Below, piece after piece: positions 8,480 to 17,434 of a stretch of 64,000 bases of DNA. The stretch spans positions 62,001 to 126,000 of the forward strand of contig NZ_JABXKL010000092.1 of NCBI RefSeq assembly GCF_017114995.1, written 5' to 3'. This DNA comes from Nostoc sp. NMS9 (GTDB lineage Bacteria; Cyanobacteriota; Cyanobacteriia; Cyanobacteriales; Nostocaceae). The notes beneath the pieces are model-generated. The model did not search any database. It saw only the letters and a list, made by a program, of their open reading frames with translations, and was not told the DNA's origin. Both the position numbers and the translations under genes were made by a program. Within the stretch, counting starts at the first letter, position 1. Each line of letters opens with the position of its first letter.

Positions 8480-8572
8480 TTAGTCATTAGTCATTGGTCA
8501 TTGGTCAAAGGACAAATGACTAATGACAAAGAACAAAAGTCTTATTCGTTAATAGAGTTGTCGGGAAATAAA
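8480..8572. repeat. STRR-type repeat spacer between gabD and ogdA
   Basis: The spacer consists of TTAGTCA/TTGGTCA heptamers followed by their complement (GACAAATGACTAATGACAAAG), so the transcript can fold into a hairpin between the two genes. An in-frame GTG at 8501 runs through it, but these codons are repeat-derived and unlikely to be translated. Confidence 0.65.
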
Positions 8573-10216
8573 ATGAATACAGCAGAATTATTGGTGCAGT
8601 GCCTAGAAAATGAAGGAGTGCAATATATTTTTGGACTTCCTGGTGAAGAAAACCTTCACGTTTTGGAAGCGTTAAAACATTCTTCGATTAAATTTATTAC
8701 GACTCGTCATGAACAGGGTGCAGCATTCATGGCCGATGTCTACGGACGCTTAACAGGAAAAGCCGGAGTATGTCTTTCTACTCTTGGTCCTGGGGCAACC
8801 AACTTAATGACTGGGGTAGCAGATGCTAACCTCGATGGTGCGCCCTTAGTGGCAATTACCGGTCAAGTGGGAACAGATAGAATGCATATTGAATCCCATC
8901 AATATTTAGATTTGGTGGCAATGTTTGCACCTGTTACCAAGTGGAATAAGCAGATTGTGCGACCGAGTATTACGCCAGAAGTAGTACGAAAAGCATTTAA
9001 GCGATCGCAATCGGAAAAACCTGGTGCAGTTCACATCGATTTACCAGAAAATATTGCTGCCATGCCCGTCGAAGGCAAACCTTTGCGTAAGGATAATAGC
9101 GAAAAAACTTATGCATCTTTTGCTAGCATTCGGGCAGCAGCAGCCGCAATTTGCCAAGCAGTTAACCCATTAATTTTAGTCGGAAATGGGGCAATTCGCG
9201 CTCATGCAAGTGATGCAGTCACGCAATTTGCCACCCTGATGAATATACCTGTTGTCAATACTTTCATGGGTAAAGGCGTGATTCCCTACACCCATCACTT
9301 AGCTTTGTGGGCAGTGGGATTACAGCAAAGAGATTTCATTACCTGTGGGTTTGATAACACAGATTTAGTAATTGCGATCGGCTATGATTTGATTGAGTTT
9401 TCTCCAAAGAAATGGAATCGAAATGGTGAAATTCCCATTGTGCATATTGGGGTAAGTCCGGCGGAAATTGATAGTAGTTATATTCCCAACGCTGAAGTCG
9501 TGGGAGATATTTCAGATTCACTCTATGAAATCTTAAAATTAGCAGACCGACAAGGTAAACCCGATCCCTTTGGCATCAGCTTAAGGTCAGATATTCGGGC
9601 TGATTACGAACAGTATGCCCATGATGACGGATTTCCCATCAAGCCGCAAAAGTTAATTTATGACTTACGCCAAGTGATGGGCCCAGATGATATCGTCATC
9701 TCTGATGTTGGCGCACATAAAATGTGGATGGCCCGTCATTATCATTGCCATAGTCCCAATACTTGCATAATTTCCAACGGCTTCGCGGCTATGGGTATTG
9801 CCATTCCTGGCGCTTTAGCAGCAAAACTGGTTCATCCTAAGCGCAAAGTCGTTGCTGTCACAGGTGATGGCGGCTTTATGATGAATTCTCAAGAATTAGA
9901 AACAGCCTTGCGTGTTGGTACACCCTTTGTCACCATAATTTTCAATGATGGTGGCTATGGGTTAATTGAGTGGAAGCAAGAAAATCAATTTGGCAAAGGA
10001 AACTCATCCTTTGTGCATTTTAGCAATCCCGATTTTGTTAAATTAGCGGAAAGTATGGGTTTAAAAGGCTACCGAGTTGAATCAGCTTTAGATTTGATTC
10101 CCACTTTGAAAGAAGCCCTCGCTCAAGATGTGCCCGCCGTGATAGATTGTCCCGTAGATTATCGGGAGAATCACCGCTTCAGTCAAAAAGCCGGCGAGTT
10201 GACTTGTGCGTTGTAA
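8573..10216 (+). CDS. ogdA: 2-Oxoglutarate decarboxylase (thiamine-diphosphate enzyme)
   Basis: A ThDP-dependent enzyme of the acetolactate-synthase fold, 547 aa from ATG 8573 (MNTAELLVQCLENEG). The N-terminal pyrimidine-binding domain has the catalytic Glu in TTRHEQGAAFMADVYGR. The C-terminal domain has the ThDP/Mg motif GDGGFMMN...FNDGGYG. Annotation pipelines usually call this protein acetolactate synthase. The adjacent succinate-semialdehyde dehydrogenase points instead to the OgdA enzyme that converts 2-oxoglutarate to succinic semialdehyde, as shown biochemically for the Synechococcus 7002 pair. The 93-bp spacer suggests cotranscription. An alternative, less likely, is a true acetohydroxyacid synthase paralogue. 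Confidence 0.85.
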   Translation: MNTAELLVQCLENEGVQYIFGLPGEENLHVLEALKHSSIKFITTRHEQGAAFMADVYGRLTGKAGVCLSTLGPGATNLMTGVADANLDGAPLVAITGQVGTDRMHIESHQYLDLVAMFAPVTKWNKQIVRPSITPEVVRKAFKRSQSEKPGAVHIDLPENIAAMPVEGKPLRKDNSEKTYASFASIRAAAAAICQAVNPLILVGNGAIRAHASDAVTQFATLMNIPVVNTFMGKGVIPYTHHLALWAVGLQQRDFITCGFDNTDLVIAIGYDLIEFSPKKWNRNGEIPIVHIGVSPAEIDSSYIPNAEVVGDISDSLYEILKLADRQGKPDPFGISLRSDIRADYEQYAHDDGFPIKPQKLIYDLRQVMGPDDIVISDVGAHKMWMARHYHCHSPNTCIISNGFAAMGIAIPGALAAKLVHPKRKVVAVTGDGGFMMNSQELETALRVGTPFVTIIFNDGGYGLIEWKQENQFGKGNSSFVHFSNPDFVKLAESMGLKGYRVESALDLIPTLKEALAQDVPAVIDCPVDYRENHRFSQKAGELTCAL

Positions 10217-10223
10217 AAATTAG

Positions 10224-10243
10224 AGACGCGATTAATCGCGTCT
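10224..10243. repeat. Palindrome AGACGCGATTAATCGCGTCT
   Basis: A perfect 20-nt palindrome eight bases after the ogdA stop. The same core (GAGACGCGAT...ATCGCGTCTC) sits inside the MITE-like elements at 18216-18326 and 39748-39844. It may serve as a terminator here. Confidence 0.55.
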
Positions 10244-10310
10244 GTACAAGAGTTAGGAGTAATTTATTCTTAACTCCTTATTAATTTCCACTCCTTTAAC
10301 GTTTTGGTAG

Positions 10311-10338
10311 GGTGCGTTACGCCAAAGGCTAACGCACC
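10311..10338. repeat. Inverted repeat GGTGCGTTA / TAACGCACC
   Basis: A 9-bp stem with a 10-nt loop. It is one of the short dispersed hairpins found between genes in this group. The following sequence (TTCGCGTCCTTTGCGTC, about 10380-10410) is another dispersed block. Confidence 0.5.
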
Positions 10339-10422
10339 GCTTTACTTCATTTCATTTATAGAGATATTTCTTCTCTTTCTTCGCGTCCTTTGCGTCTTTA
10401 GCGGTTCGTTAAAAAAACTACC

Positions 10423-10757
10423 AGTATCAAAGACTCATTCACGAGTATCAAAGACTCGTCCACGAGGATCAAAGACTCGTCCGCGAGTATCAAAGACTCG
10501 TCCGCGAGTATCAAAGACTCGTCCACGAGTATCAAAGACTCGTCCGCGAGTATCAAAGACTCGTCCGCGAGTATCAAAGACTCGTCCACGAGTATCAAAG
10601 ACTCGTCCGCGAGTATCAAAGACTCGTCCGCGAGTATCAAAGACTCGTCCACGAGTATTAAAGACTCGTCCGCGAGTATCAAAGACTCGTCCACGAGTAT
10701 TAAAGACTCGTCCACGAGTATCAAAGACTCGTCCACGAGTATCAAAGACTCATTTAC
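10423..10757. repeat. 21-bp tandem array, 16 units
   Basis: Sixteen copies of a 21-bp unit (AGTATCAAAGACTCGTCCGCG) run head to tail with no spacers. Each contains the dyad ACTCG-TCCG-CGAGT. Units alternate between CCGCG and CCACG variants in the order G,G,A repeated three times, giving a 63-bp higher-order period. Because 21 is a multiple of three, frames stay open on both strands (VSKTRPR heptads on plus, LILADES on minus). Neither frame has a ribosome-binding site, and the plus frame begins in dispersed repeat DNA, so I do not call a gene. Confidence 0.9.
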
Positions 10758-10803
10758 AATAAATTAGAAGTTATTGATTCTAACTCATCACTGATTTTTA
10801 CTC

Positions 10804-11040
10804 TTACTTAATCGTCTTATGGTTGAAATTTGTGCTTTCCTGCTTTTGGGCAATATTTTTTACTGCTTCGCATTGCCTTTTGTCAATATCTGACTTAATG
10901 ATGAATCCCTTAGTATTGAGCGCTATTTCAACTTGGTATTGACCATTTACCATATTAATCGCAGTGTAAGTGACTGTACCAAACATCATCACTCCGCAAA
11001 GCGATAAGGTAATTTGCAGAATTCCCAATTCTCGTTTCAT
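10804..11040 (-). CDS. Small single-span membrane protein, unknown
   Basis: A 78-aa frame with an N-terminal hydrophobic segment (about residues 7-30, LGILQITLSLCGVMMFGTVT), then a polar tail rich in Lys, Gln and Asn. This is typical of a membrane-anchored or signal-peptide-bearing small protein. A purine-rich AAGGG lies about nine nt before the ATG. I do not recognise the family. It has a plausible start and composition but could be spurious. Confidence 0.5.
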   Translation of the reverse strand: MKRELGILQITLSLCGVMMFGTVTYTAINMVNGQYQVEIALNTKGFIIKSDIDKRQCEAVKNIAQKQESTNFNHKTIK

Positions 11041-11255
11041 TTTTAAAGCCCTTAATTCCTTACATTCCCATTACAACTTGGTGCTGGCTGAGAAAGGAGT
11101 TGAGAAATAGTCATCCATAGACGAGTTATTAGTTGATTATCGGTTAAGTTCAGGATGACTCTAATTTAGTAGAGTGCAAGAGGCGATCGCTCAACAGCAA
11201 GGCTATTTAGCTAGTATAAAAACCTGATATACTCACAGCAGATTCTCCATGAGGA

Positions 11256-12353
11256 ATGATGGCGCGATCGCTCCGAGTAGCCCCAGAGTATATTAAAAAA
11301 GTTAAGTCAGCACTTCAGGTTAATGCTTATCCCAGCCAGCAGTCCTTAGCTACTGATATAGGATTTTCTCTTTCCACAGTCAAAAGCTTCCTCACTGGTA
11401 AACCTGTTGACTATCTGAATTTCGTAGAACTTACCAAAAAACTGGGGTTAGACTGGCAAGACATTGCATACAAAGAACCAGAAACTCAACCGCCTAAACC
11501 TCAGCCAACTAACGGCGAAGCATCACCCTTCATCACAGGCGCACCCATCACCCAACCGCGTTACTTTTTCGGACGCGAAAAAGAATTAAAACGCCTCTTC
11601 AACTTACTCAAACGCCATCCTCTACAAAACACCGCGATTATCGGCAAAAAGCGCAGTGGTAAAACATCCCTGCTGCACTACTTAAAAAATATCACCACCA
11701 CCCCAGCAGAACAGCTGCGTCCTGAGCAAAAATCTGACTGGCTACCGCATCCAGAAAATTATCGTTGGATTTTTGTAGACTTACAAGACGCACGAATGCA
11801 AAGCCGAGAAGGATTGCTAAAGTACATCCTAGAATCACTGAAGATGCAAGTGCCGACACCTTGCGATTTAGATCGTTTCATGGATGTAGTCAGCGATAAT
11901 TTGCATTCTCCCACAGTCATCTTATTGGATGAGATTAGTGTTGGATTGGAACGCTGTCCAGAATTAGATGATGGCTTTTGGGAATGTTTGCGGTCTTTGG
12001 CAACTAACCAGACAGGGGGAAATCTAGCATTTGTCTTAGCTACCCCCGAATCACCGATTGAAATGGCGCGAAACACAGGACACAGTTCACCTTTTTTCAA
12101 TATTTTCGGTTACACCGCACATCTGGAAGCATTAACTGAGACAGAAGCGCGAGAATTGATAGCAAGTTCGCCCATTCCCTTCACTGACGAAGATGTAGAG
12201 TGGATTTTGACAGAAAGTCGCTGCTGGCCACTGTTGTTGCAAATTCTGTGTAGAGAAAGATTATTTAACTTAGAAGAAGGAGAAAATGATGATAATTGGC
12301 GTGAGGAAGGATTACGACAAATAAAACCATTTGCTGATTTATTAGATTCATAA
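11256..12353 (+). CDS. P-loop ATPase with N-terminal helix-turn-helix
   Basis: A 365-aa protein of the cyanobacterial AAA/STAND-like ATPase group. Residues about 1-75 form an XRE-like HTH (QQSLATDIGFSLSTVKSFL). After a Pro-rich linker comes FFGREKELKRL, Walker A GKKRSGKTS at about 130-138, and Walker B VILLDE near 225. The protein stops soon after the ATPase core, so any effector would be a separate protein. A second ATG at 11259 sits better behind GAGGA. It is followed after 14 bp by a toxin-antitoxin pair and then by a second, membrane-bound P-loop ATPase. The role is unknown; regulation or conflict functions are inferred from the architecture only. Confidence 0.75.
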   Translation: MMARSLRVAPEYIKKVKSALQVNAYPSQQSLATDIGFSLSTVKSFLTGKPVDYLNFVELTKKLGLDWQDIAYKEPETQPPKPQPTNGEASPFITGAPITQPRYFFGREKELKRLFNLLKRHPLQNTAIIGKKRSGKTSLLHYLKNITTTPAEQLRPEQKSDWLPHPENYRWIFVDLQDARMQSREGLLKYILESLKMQVPTPCDLDRFMDVVSDNLHSPTVILLDEISVGLERCPELDDGFWECLRSLATNQTGGNLAFVLATPESPIEMARNTGHSSPFFNIFGYTAHLEALTETEARELIASSPIPFTDEDVEWILTESRCWPLLLQILCRERLFNLEEGENDDNWREEGLRQIKPFADLLDS

Positions 12354-12367
12354 CTAGCAGAGTAACT

Positions 12368-12586
12368 ATGAAAGCCCACCGAATTGAAACAAAGTTAACT
12401 AAAAACGGAACCTTGATTCTTGAAGATTTACCGTTTAAAGCAGGCGAAGCAGTAGAAATCATTGTTTTAGAACGTTTTCCCCAACCTTCAGAATCTAATC
12501 CTTATCCTTTACGGGGAACGGTTATTCACTATGATGATCCCTTTGAGCCTGCTGTACCTATAGAGGATTGGGAAGTCTTGCAATGA
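12368..12586 (+). CDS. Type II antitoxin partner of VapC
   Basis: A 72-aa protein upstream of and overlapping a PIN-domain toxin by ATGA (4 bp), the classic antitoxin-toxin arrangement with translational coupling. The N-terminal part (RIETKLTKNGTLILEDLPFKAGEAVEIIVL) resembles the beta-rich DNA-binding module of cyanobacterial VapC partner proteins. The C-terminal half should neutralise the toxin. The assignment is from gene context more than from sequence. Confidence 0.75.
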   Translation: MKAHRIETKLTKNGTLILEDLPFKAGEAVEIIVLERFPQPSESNPYPLRGTVIHYDDPFEPAVPIEDWEVLQ

Positions 12587-12975
12587 TAATTTTAGATACC
12601 CATATTTGGATTTGGTGGGTAGATAATAATGAACGACTAAACCAGAAATATCGAGATTGGATTGAAGAATATCAATCTCAAGGACTAGGAGTCAGCATTA
12701 TTTCTTGTTGGGAAGTCGCCAAACTGGTTGAGAATCGCAAACTTGCTTTTTCAATTTCAGTTGAGGATTGGTTAGCAGCAGCTTTAGTTTATCCAGGAGT
12801 GCAGCTACTCGAACTGACAATTCCAATTATCGTTGAATCAACCAAACTCACTGGTTTTCACCGAGATCCATCTGACCAAATCATTGTAGCCACTGCCAGA
12901 ATTAACGGCTGTCCGTTACTAACTGTTGACACCAAAATTCTGGCATATCCTGGGGTGCAAACTGTCAAAAAGTGA
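12583..12975 (+). CDS. vapC: VapC-type PIN-domain ribonuclease toxin
   Basis: A 130-aa PIN-domain protein, probably an Mg-dependent RNase that cleaves tRNA or rRNA when released from its antitoxin. The acidic residues are present in order: Asp in MIILDTHIW, Glu in SCWEVAKL, Asp in RDPSDQIIVATA and Asp in LLTVDTKIL. ATG 12583 is chosen because it overlaps the antitoxin stop. The upstream in-frame start at 12568 lies inside the antitoxin gene. Confidence 0.88.
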   Translation: MIILDTHIWIWWVDNNERLNQKYRDWIEEYQSQGLGVSIISCWEVAKLVENRKLAFSISVEDWLAAALVYPGVQLLELTIPIIVESTKLTGFHRDPSDQIIVATARINGCPLLTVDTKILAYPGVQTVKK

Positions 12976-13110
12976 AAGAAAAGTTGGCGTTGCTGAATTA
13001 ACCTATGGATTGTTCTTTGCGTCTTTGCGCTTTTACGTGAAGCTCTTTAATATCCTGATTCAGCAAAGCCGAGTATTAAATAGGAGTGCGCGATGTGCGA
13101 TTTATTCTTA

Positions 13111-13205
13111 AAACCCCTCTCCAAACCTCTCCCCGAAGCGGGGAGAGGCTTTAAGTCTTGCTCCCCTTCCCTTGTAGGGAAGGGGCTGGGGGTTAGGTTT
13201 GAGAG
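13111..13205. repeat. Double-hairpin dispersed repeat
   Basis: Two perfect stems in tandem: CCTCTCCCC/GGGGAGAGG (13126-13148) and CCCCTTCCC/GGGAAGGGG (13163-13185), within a CT-rich block. This is a common intergenic repeat style in Nostocales, and it separates vapC from the membrane ATPase. Confidence 0.65.
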
Positions 13206-13238
13206 AAAGTTCCACACCGCGTTAGGAGTGCAAAAACG

Positions 13239-15542
13239 TTGACCTCACCACAACTACCCCCCAACGCTTACACCAATGCACCGCAACAACACCCCAACTT
13301 AATCCTCGGTAGTCTGCAATTGCTTTTCTGGCTTATCTTCCGTCCTTCAGCATGGCGTAACCACCTTGAGCGCATTGACCCTGCTTTAGACTCTGACTCC
13401 TCTCTAATTATCTTGTTGAGACAAGGGCGATGGCGGAACCTTGCTCTGTGGCGACTGTTCATCCAGGCATACTTTATCTTACCTATCCTAGCTAACTTAC
13501 TGCTGGGCTTAATACTGGGGGCATTGCGTGAACCAATTGCAATTATACTTATTCACGTGAAGGTAGGCGTGGTGGTAGGCGTGGCGGTAGGCATGGCGGT
13601 AGATGTGTCGGAAGGCGTGGCGTTTGGCGTGGCATTCGGCGTGGCGTTTGGCGTGGCATTCGGCGTGGCGGGAGCCGTGGCAGTAGGCGTGGCGTTCGGC
13701 GTGGCGGGAGCCGTGGCAGTAGGCGTGGCGTTCGGCGTGGCGGGAGCCGTGGCAGTAGGCGTAACGGGAGCCGTGGCCGTGGTGGGAGCCGTGGCCGTGG
13801 CGGGAGCCGTGGCGACACCCGTGGCGCTAGCCGTGGCGATAGCCGCGGGAATAACTATTAATTCATGGCGACCTGTTTTATCCTTTCCATTTCTTATTCT
13901 CTGGAATTATCTCCTCTATAGATTAGACAAAGGGCGTAATGGTAAAAGCCCGTGTTTATTGCGCTTTCACTTCGCTTTCTGGGATGAGTGGCAACGTTTA
14001 CATCTGCCTGGTTTAGATGAGCATCTCCTGTTAATAATCGAAAATAACCCAGTTGAAGGCAAAGCTGCTTTAGAATATCTCAGTACCAGCCCCCAGCGCT
14101 GGGCAGCACAAGCTGCACAAATTGAACTAGATGCACGCACTTTACAAAGCTGTAAAGATGTTGAAGCTATCCGTGAAGCTCATCGCAGTCTGGTAATTGA
14201 CGAACTAAGGAGTGAAATTAGCCCTCTATTACGAATCTTTAGCCGTATCAGCGAGGATGTTGATGCTGCTCTCAATCAAGCAAGTGCTTATAACCAGCGC
14301 TTACTCCTCAGAGATGTTGCAGATAAATTAAACCTACAGTTGCAGAACTTCTCTCGTAGCAGCGACAAATACACAGTCCGTTTCTACCCCATTATCAAAA
14401 GTTGGCGTGAGATAGTAACTAACTATGCAGATGAACTGGCTAAAATTACTGAACTCCGCCAAGAAATTGAATCGCCTTACATCATCGGCATACCGCTCAC
14501 ACGGGAGCAAGAAATTTTCACGGGGCGTGATGACATTGGCTTACGCATTGAGCAACTACTGCGCGATCGCCGTCGCCCACCTTTGCTACTATACGGTCAG
14601 CGACGCATGGGTAAAACTTCCCTCCTCAATAACATCGGCAAGTTACTACCTAGTAACATCATCCCCATGTTTGTAGACTTGCAAGGCGCACCTTCATCAG
14701 CTAGTGACCATGCAGGTTTTCTCTATAACCTGGCTAGAGATATGGAGAAATCAGCGAAAAAGCAAGGTGTAACTCTACCGTCCCTAGCCCGCGAAGTTTT
14801 AAAAGCTGACCCCTTCACCTATTTCGATGAATGGCTAGATAAAGTAGAACAGGCTCTAGAACAAAATACCGCCTTACTAGCGCTAGATGAATTCGAGGTG
14901 CTAGACAACGCCATAGCCAAAGGTCGCTTTGATGAACAGGATGTTTTAGGAATGCTGCGTCACCTCATCCAACATCGTCCCCACTTCAAGGTGTTACTGG
15001 CTGGCTCTCATACTATCGAAGAATATCAGCGCTGGGCTAGTTATCTCATTAATGTCCAAGTAGTGCATATCTCGTACCTCAAAGAAGCGGAAGCACGACA
15101 ATTAATTGAACGTCCCGTCAAAGATTTTACCCTCCGCTATGAACCCAACGCTGTTGAGCGAGTGCTACAACTCACTCGTTGTCACCCGTTCTTGGTACAA
15201 CTACTCTGCGCGGAAATTATTGTCCTTAAGAACGAACAAAATCCCTCTGTTCGGCGATTGGCAACTTTCGCGGATGTGGAAGCCGCAATACCAGAAGCTT
15301 TACAAAGTGGTGGTTTCTTCTTTGCTGATATTCAAAACAATCAAGTAGACCCCACTGGACAAGCTATTCTACGTTTTATCGCCGCTCAAGCGGAAGGGGC
15401 TATAGTTAGCCACCAAACTTTATTGCAACAGTTTCCTGATGCTGATATTACTTTCAACTTGCTGTTGCAACGTGAGTTAATTGAGGAAGTTGACGACGGC
15501 TATCGCTTCCAGGTGGAGTTAATTCGCCGCTGGTTTATTTGA
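13239..15542 (+). CDS. Membrane-anchored P-loop ATPase with GVAFGVA repeats
   Basis: The 767-aa protein starts at TTG 13239 with AGGAG 11 nt upstream. The N-terminal part has a hydrophobic span (about 85-110), then about 95 residues of Gly-Val-Ala-Phe/Ala repeats and another span, probably a glycine-zipper-like membrane bundle. A helical linker is followed by a STAND-like ATPase domain: FTGRDDIGLRIEQLL, Walker A LLYGQRRMGKTSLL near 447-460 and Walker B TALLALDEFEVLD. A winged-helix-like end closes the protein. The family is common in filamentous cyanobacteria and its role is unknown. The DNA coding for the repeat is a minisatellite, so its length should vary between strains. Confidence 0.78.
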   Translation: MTSPQLPPNAYTNAPQQHPNLILGSLQLLFWLIFRPSAWRNHLERIDPALDSDSSLIILLRQGRWRNLALWRLFIQAYFILPILANLLLGLILGALREPIAIILIHVKVGVVVGVAVGMAVDVSEGVAFGVAFGVAFGVAFGVAGAVAVGVAFGVAGAVAVGVAFGVAGAVAVGVTGAVAVVGAVAVAGAVATPVALAVAIAAGITINSWRPVLSFPFLILWNYLLYRLDKGRNGKSPCLLRFHFAFWDEWQRLHLPGLDEHLLLIIENNPVEGKAALEYLSTSPQRWAAQAAQIELDARTLQSCKDVEAIREAHRSLVIDELRSEISPLLRIFSRISEDVDAALNQASAYNQRLLLRDVADKLNLQLQNFSRSSDKYTVRFYPIIKSWREIVTNYADELAKITELRQEIESPYIIGIPLTREQEIFTGRDDIGLRIEQLLRDRRRPPLLLYGQRRMGKTSLLNNIGKLLPSNIIPMFVDLQGAPSSASDHAGFLYNLARDMEKSAKKQGVTLPSLAREVLKADPFTYFDEWLDKVEQALEQNTALLALDEFEVLDNAIAKGRFDEQDVLGMLRHLIQHRPHFKVLLAGSHTIEEYQRWASYLINVQVVHISYLKEAEARQLIERPVKDFTLRYEPNAVERVLQLTRCHPFLVQLLCAEIIVLKNEQNPSVRRLATFADVEAAIPEALQSGGFFFADIQNNQVDPTGQAILRFIAAQAEGAIVSHQTLLQQFPDADITFNLLLQRELIEEVDDGYRFQVELIRRWFI
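13564..13830 (+). repeat. Coding minisatellite (GVAFGVAGAVAV repeat)
   Basis: Tandem 6/12-bp units (GTGGCGTTCGGC and variants) are organised into three larger 36-bp repeats (GTGGCAGTAGGCGTGGCGTT...). All are in frame and encode Gly-Val-Ala-rich membrane sequence. The minus-strand frame (Arg/Pro-rich) is an artefact of the repeat. Confidence 0.85.
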
Positions 15543-15574
15543 ATCATGTCCGGTAAGTTAAATTATGACAAATA

Positions 15575-15889
15575 CTACTTGTGCTGGCGTAATTGCTCTA
15601 CTATATATTCTTCCAGTTCTTGTTTTTCTCTGTTACTAGCATTTCGTTGATAAGTTCTTCCGGTTTCTTGAATAAACCTACGTTTCTCGCTGGGAGAAGA
15701 TTTGAGTTTACCTCCAGTTCCTTGCAGCTTTTGCTGTAATTCTTCCCAAGTCTTTTCACCCACACTTTCACCTAGTTTGACCAGTGCCTTTGGGAGTAAC
15801 ATTTTTGCCTCTCGTTGAAAATCTTCTTCTGTCTCAAGGGAAGCTAAATCTATATTGCTGAAGTCGATATCGATTTGAAACTTACTCAT
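15575..15889 (-). CDS. Hypothetical charged helical protein
   Basis: A 104-aa protein with an acidic N-terminus (MSKFQIDIDFSNIDLASLET) and a basic, Glu/Arg/Gln-rich C-terminal half, predicted mainly helical, with no Cys. I do not recognise the family. It converges on the membrane ATPase gene with a 32-bp gap. No strong ribosome-binding site is visible before the ATG. Confidence 0.55.
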   Translation of the reverse strand: MSKFQIDIDFSNIDLASLETEEDFQREAKMLLPKALVKLGESVGEKTWEELQQKLQGTGGKLKSSPSEKRRFIQETGRTYQRNASNREKQELEEYIVEQLRQHK

Positions 15890-16254
15890 AAAATTGTATT
15901 TATTCTGTTCAAAATTATTACCACAATTGGGGGAAGATGGGTATTCAATTTTCAGCTATAATCCCAATATAGTATGATTGTACTGTTTGAACTTGATAAC
16001 TGAGTTGAAAACATTAATTCCGAAAGTTGATTGAATACTTCCGGTAGTATAGCCCTACTTAATCATTCACAACAAGATTCCCGACTTCTTAAAAGTAAGT
16101 AGGGAATCGGAGCCTTTTGATTTTCACTTATACAATAAGATTGCTATATCTTCAGAAAGAAGACATATCACTAATCTCCGTACAACCAAGTTAGCAATAT
16201 TAGAAATGCTATCTTAAAGGCAAGGTCATTTGCTCAGTTTTTGAGGATAATACT
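15890..16254. promoter_or_regulatory. Upstream region of fbaB with one hairpin repeat
   Basis: This 365-bp divergent gap contains the inverted repeat GATTCCC/GGGAATC (16076-16108) around an ACTTCTTAAAAGT core, a dispersed hairpin seen again near 23881. The fbaB promoter should lie to its right. GAGGA stands before the ATG. Confidence 0.45.
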
Positions 16255-17337
16255 ATGACTACAACGCTAAAAGAGGCTAATTCTATTGAGTCATTGCTAG
16301 GTAAAGAGGCAGAAGACCTACTTACCCACAAAGCAAAAGTTTCTCGTGATTTAATACATTTGCCGGGCCCAGACTTCGTAGATCGAATATGGCTCAACAG
16401 CGATCGCAATCCTCAAGTATTGCGTAATCTCCAGTTGCTTTATTCTACTGGTCGTCTGGCAAACACAGGTTATCTCTCGATTCTACCGGTAGACCAAGGG
16501 ATTGAACACTCAGCAGGCGCGTCTTTTGCACCCAATCCGATTTACTTTGACCCAGAAAATATTGTCAAGCTAGCGATCGCCGCAGGTTGCAATGCTGTTG
16601 CTACCACTTTGGGGACATTAGGTATAGTTTCGCGCAAATATGCCCACAAAATTCCCTTTATTGCCAAAATCAATCACAACGAATTGCTGACTTTCCCCAA
16701 TCAATTTGACCAGGTATTGTTTGCAGATGTGGAACAAGCTTGGAATTTAGGGGCCGCTGCCGTAGGTGCGACAATTTACTTTGGTTCAGAGCAGTCTACC
16801 AGGCAAATTCAAGAAATCAGCAAAGCTTTTAAACGCGCTCATGAACTCGGTTTAGTGACTATTCTCTGGTGTTATCTGCGGAATAACGCCTTTAAACAAG
16901 ATAAAGATTACCACCTTGCGGCTGACCTCACCGGACAGGCGAATCATTTGGGTGTAACAATTGAAGCCGACATTATTAAACAAAAGTTACCCGAAAATAA
17001 CAATGGTTACGGTGCAGTTGCCAAAGCCAGTGGTAAGAGTTACGGCAAAACTGATGAGCGCGTTTACACAGAGTTGACAACCGATCACCCAATTGATTTA
17101 ACTCGTTACCAAGTACTAAATTGTTACTCTGGGCGTGTGGGGTTGATTAATTCTGGTGGCGCGACTGGTAAAAATGATTTCGCCGAAGCAATACGCACCG
17201 CTGTAATCAACAAACGCGCTGGTGGTTCAGGATTAATTTCTGGGCGAAAAACCTTCCAACGTCCCTTTGAGGAAGGTGTGAAACTGTTTCATACCATTCA
17301 GGATGTTTACTTATCGCCGGATGTGACGATCGCTTAG
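16255..17337 (+). CDS. fbaB: Class I fructose-bisphosphate aldolase (DhnA/FbaB type)
   Basis: The enzyme reversibly cleaves fructose-1,6-bisphosphate by a Schiff-base mechanism in glycolysis and the Calvin cycle. It is 360 aa and aligns almost without gaps to E. coli FbaB by eye: RLANTGYLSILPVDQGIEHS, AVGATIYFGSEQSTRQI, ADLTGQANHL, LINSGGATG and INKRAGGSGLISGRK. The 10 extra residues are at the N-terminus. It stands alone between repeat-rich gaps. Confidence 0.95.
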   Translation: MTTTLKEANSIESLLGKEAEDLLTHKAKVSRDLIHLPGPDFVDRIWLNSDRNPQVLRNLQLLYSTGRLANTGYLSILPVDQGIEHSAGASFAPNPIYFDPENIVKLAIAAGCNAVATTLGTLGIVSRKYAHKIPFIAKINHNELLTFPNQFDQVLFADVEQAWNLGAAAVGATIYFGSEQSTRQIQEISKAFKRAHELGLVTILWCYLRNNAFKQDKDYHLAADLTGQANHLGVTIEADIIKQKLPENNNGYGAVAKASGKSYGKTDERVYTELTTDHPIDLTRYQVLNCYSGRVGLINSGGATGKNDFAEAIRTAVINKRAGGSGLISGRKTFQRPFEEGVKLFHTIQDVYLSPDVTIA

Positions 17338-17349
17338 GGAGTGGGGATT

Positions 17350-17434
17350 GGGCACTGGGGAGTTAGGAGTTAGGAGTTAGGAGTTATAACAATTATTTCC
17401 CCATGCCCAATGCCCAATGCCCAATGCCCCATTC
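17350..17434. repeat. STRR heptamers (TTAGGAG and CCCAATG)
   Basis: Three TTAGGAG heptamers are followed by four CCCAATG heptamers, filling the gap between the convergent fbaB and RNase T2 genes. Confidence 0.75.

Noticed and set aside
10423..10757. Possible CRISPR array
   Set aside because: Units are contiguous with no unique spacers and no cas genes are near. The same holds for 19719-19900 and 25043-25210.
10304..10762. Open frames of 152 codons (plus) and 115 codons (minus) across the 21-bp array
   Set aside because: They are by-products of a repeat length divisible by three. They have no ribosome-binding site, and the first third of the plus frame is dispersed repeat DNA.
13549..13818. 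Arg/Pro-rich minus-strand frame
   Set aside because: Antisense shadow of the GVAFGVA minisatellite.
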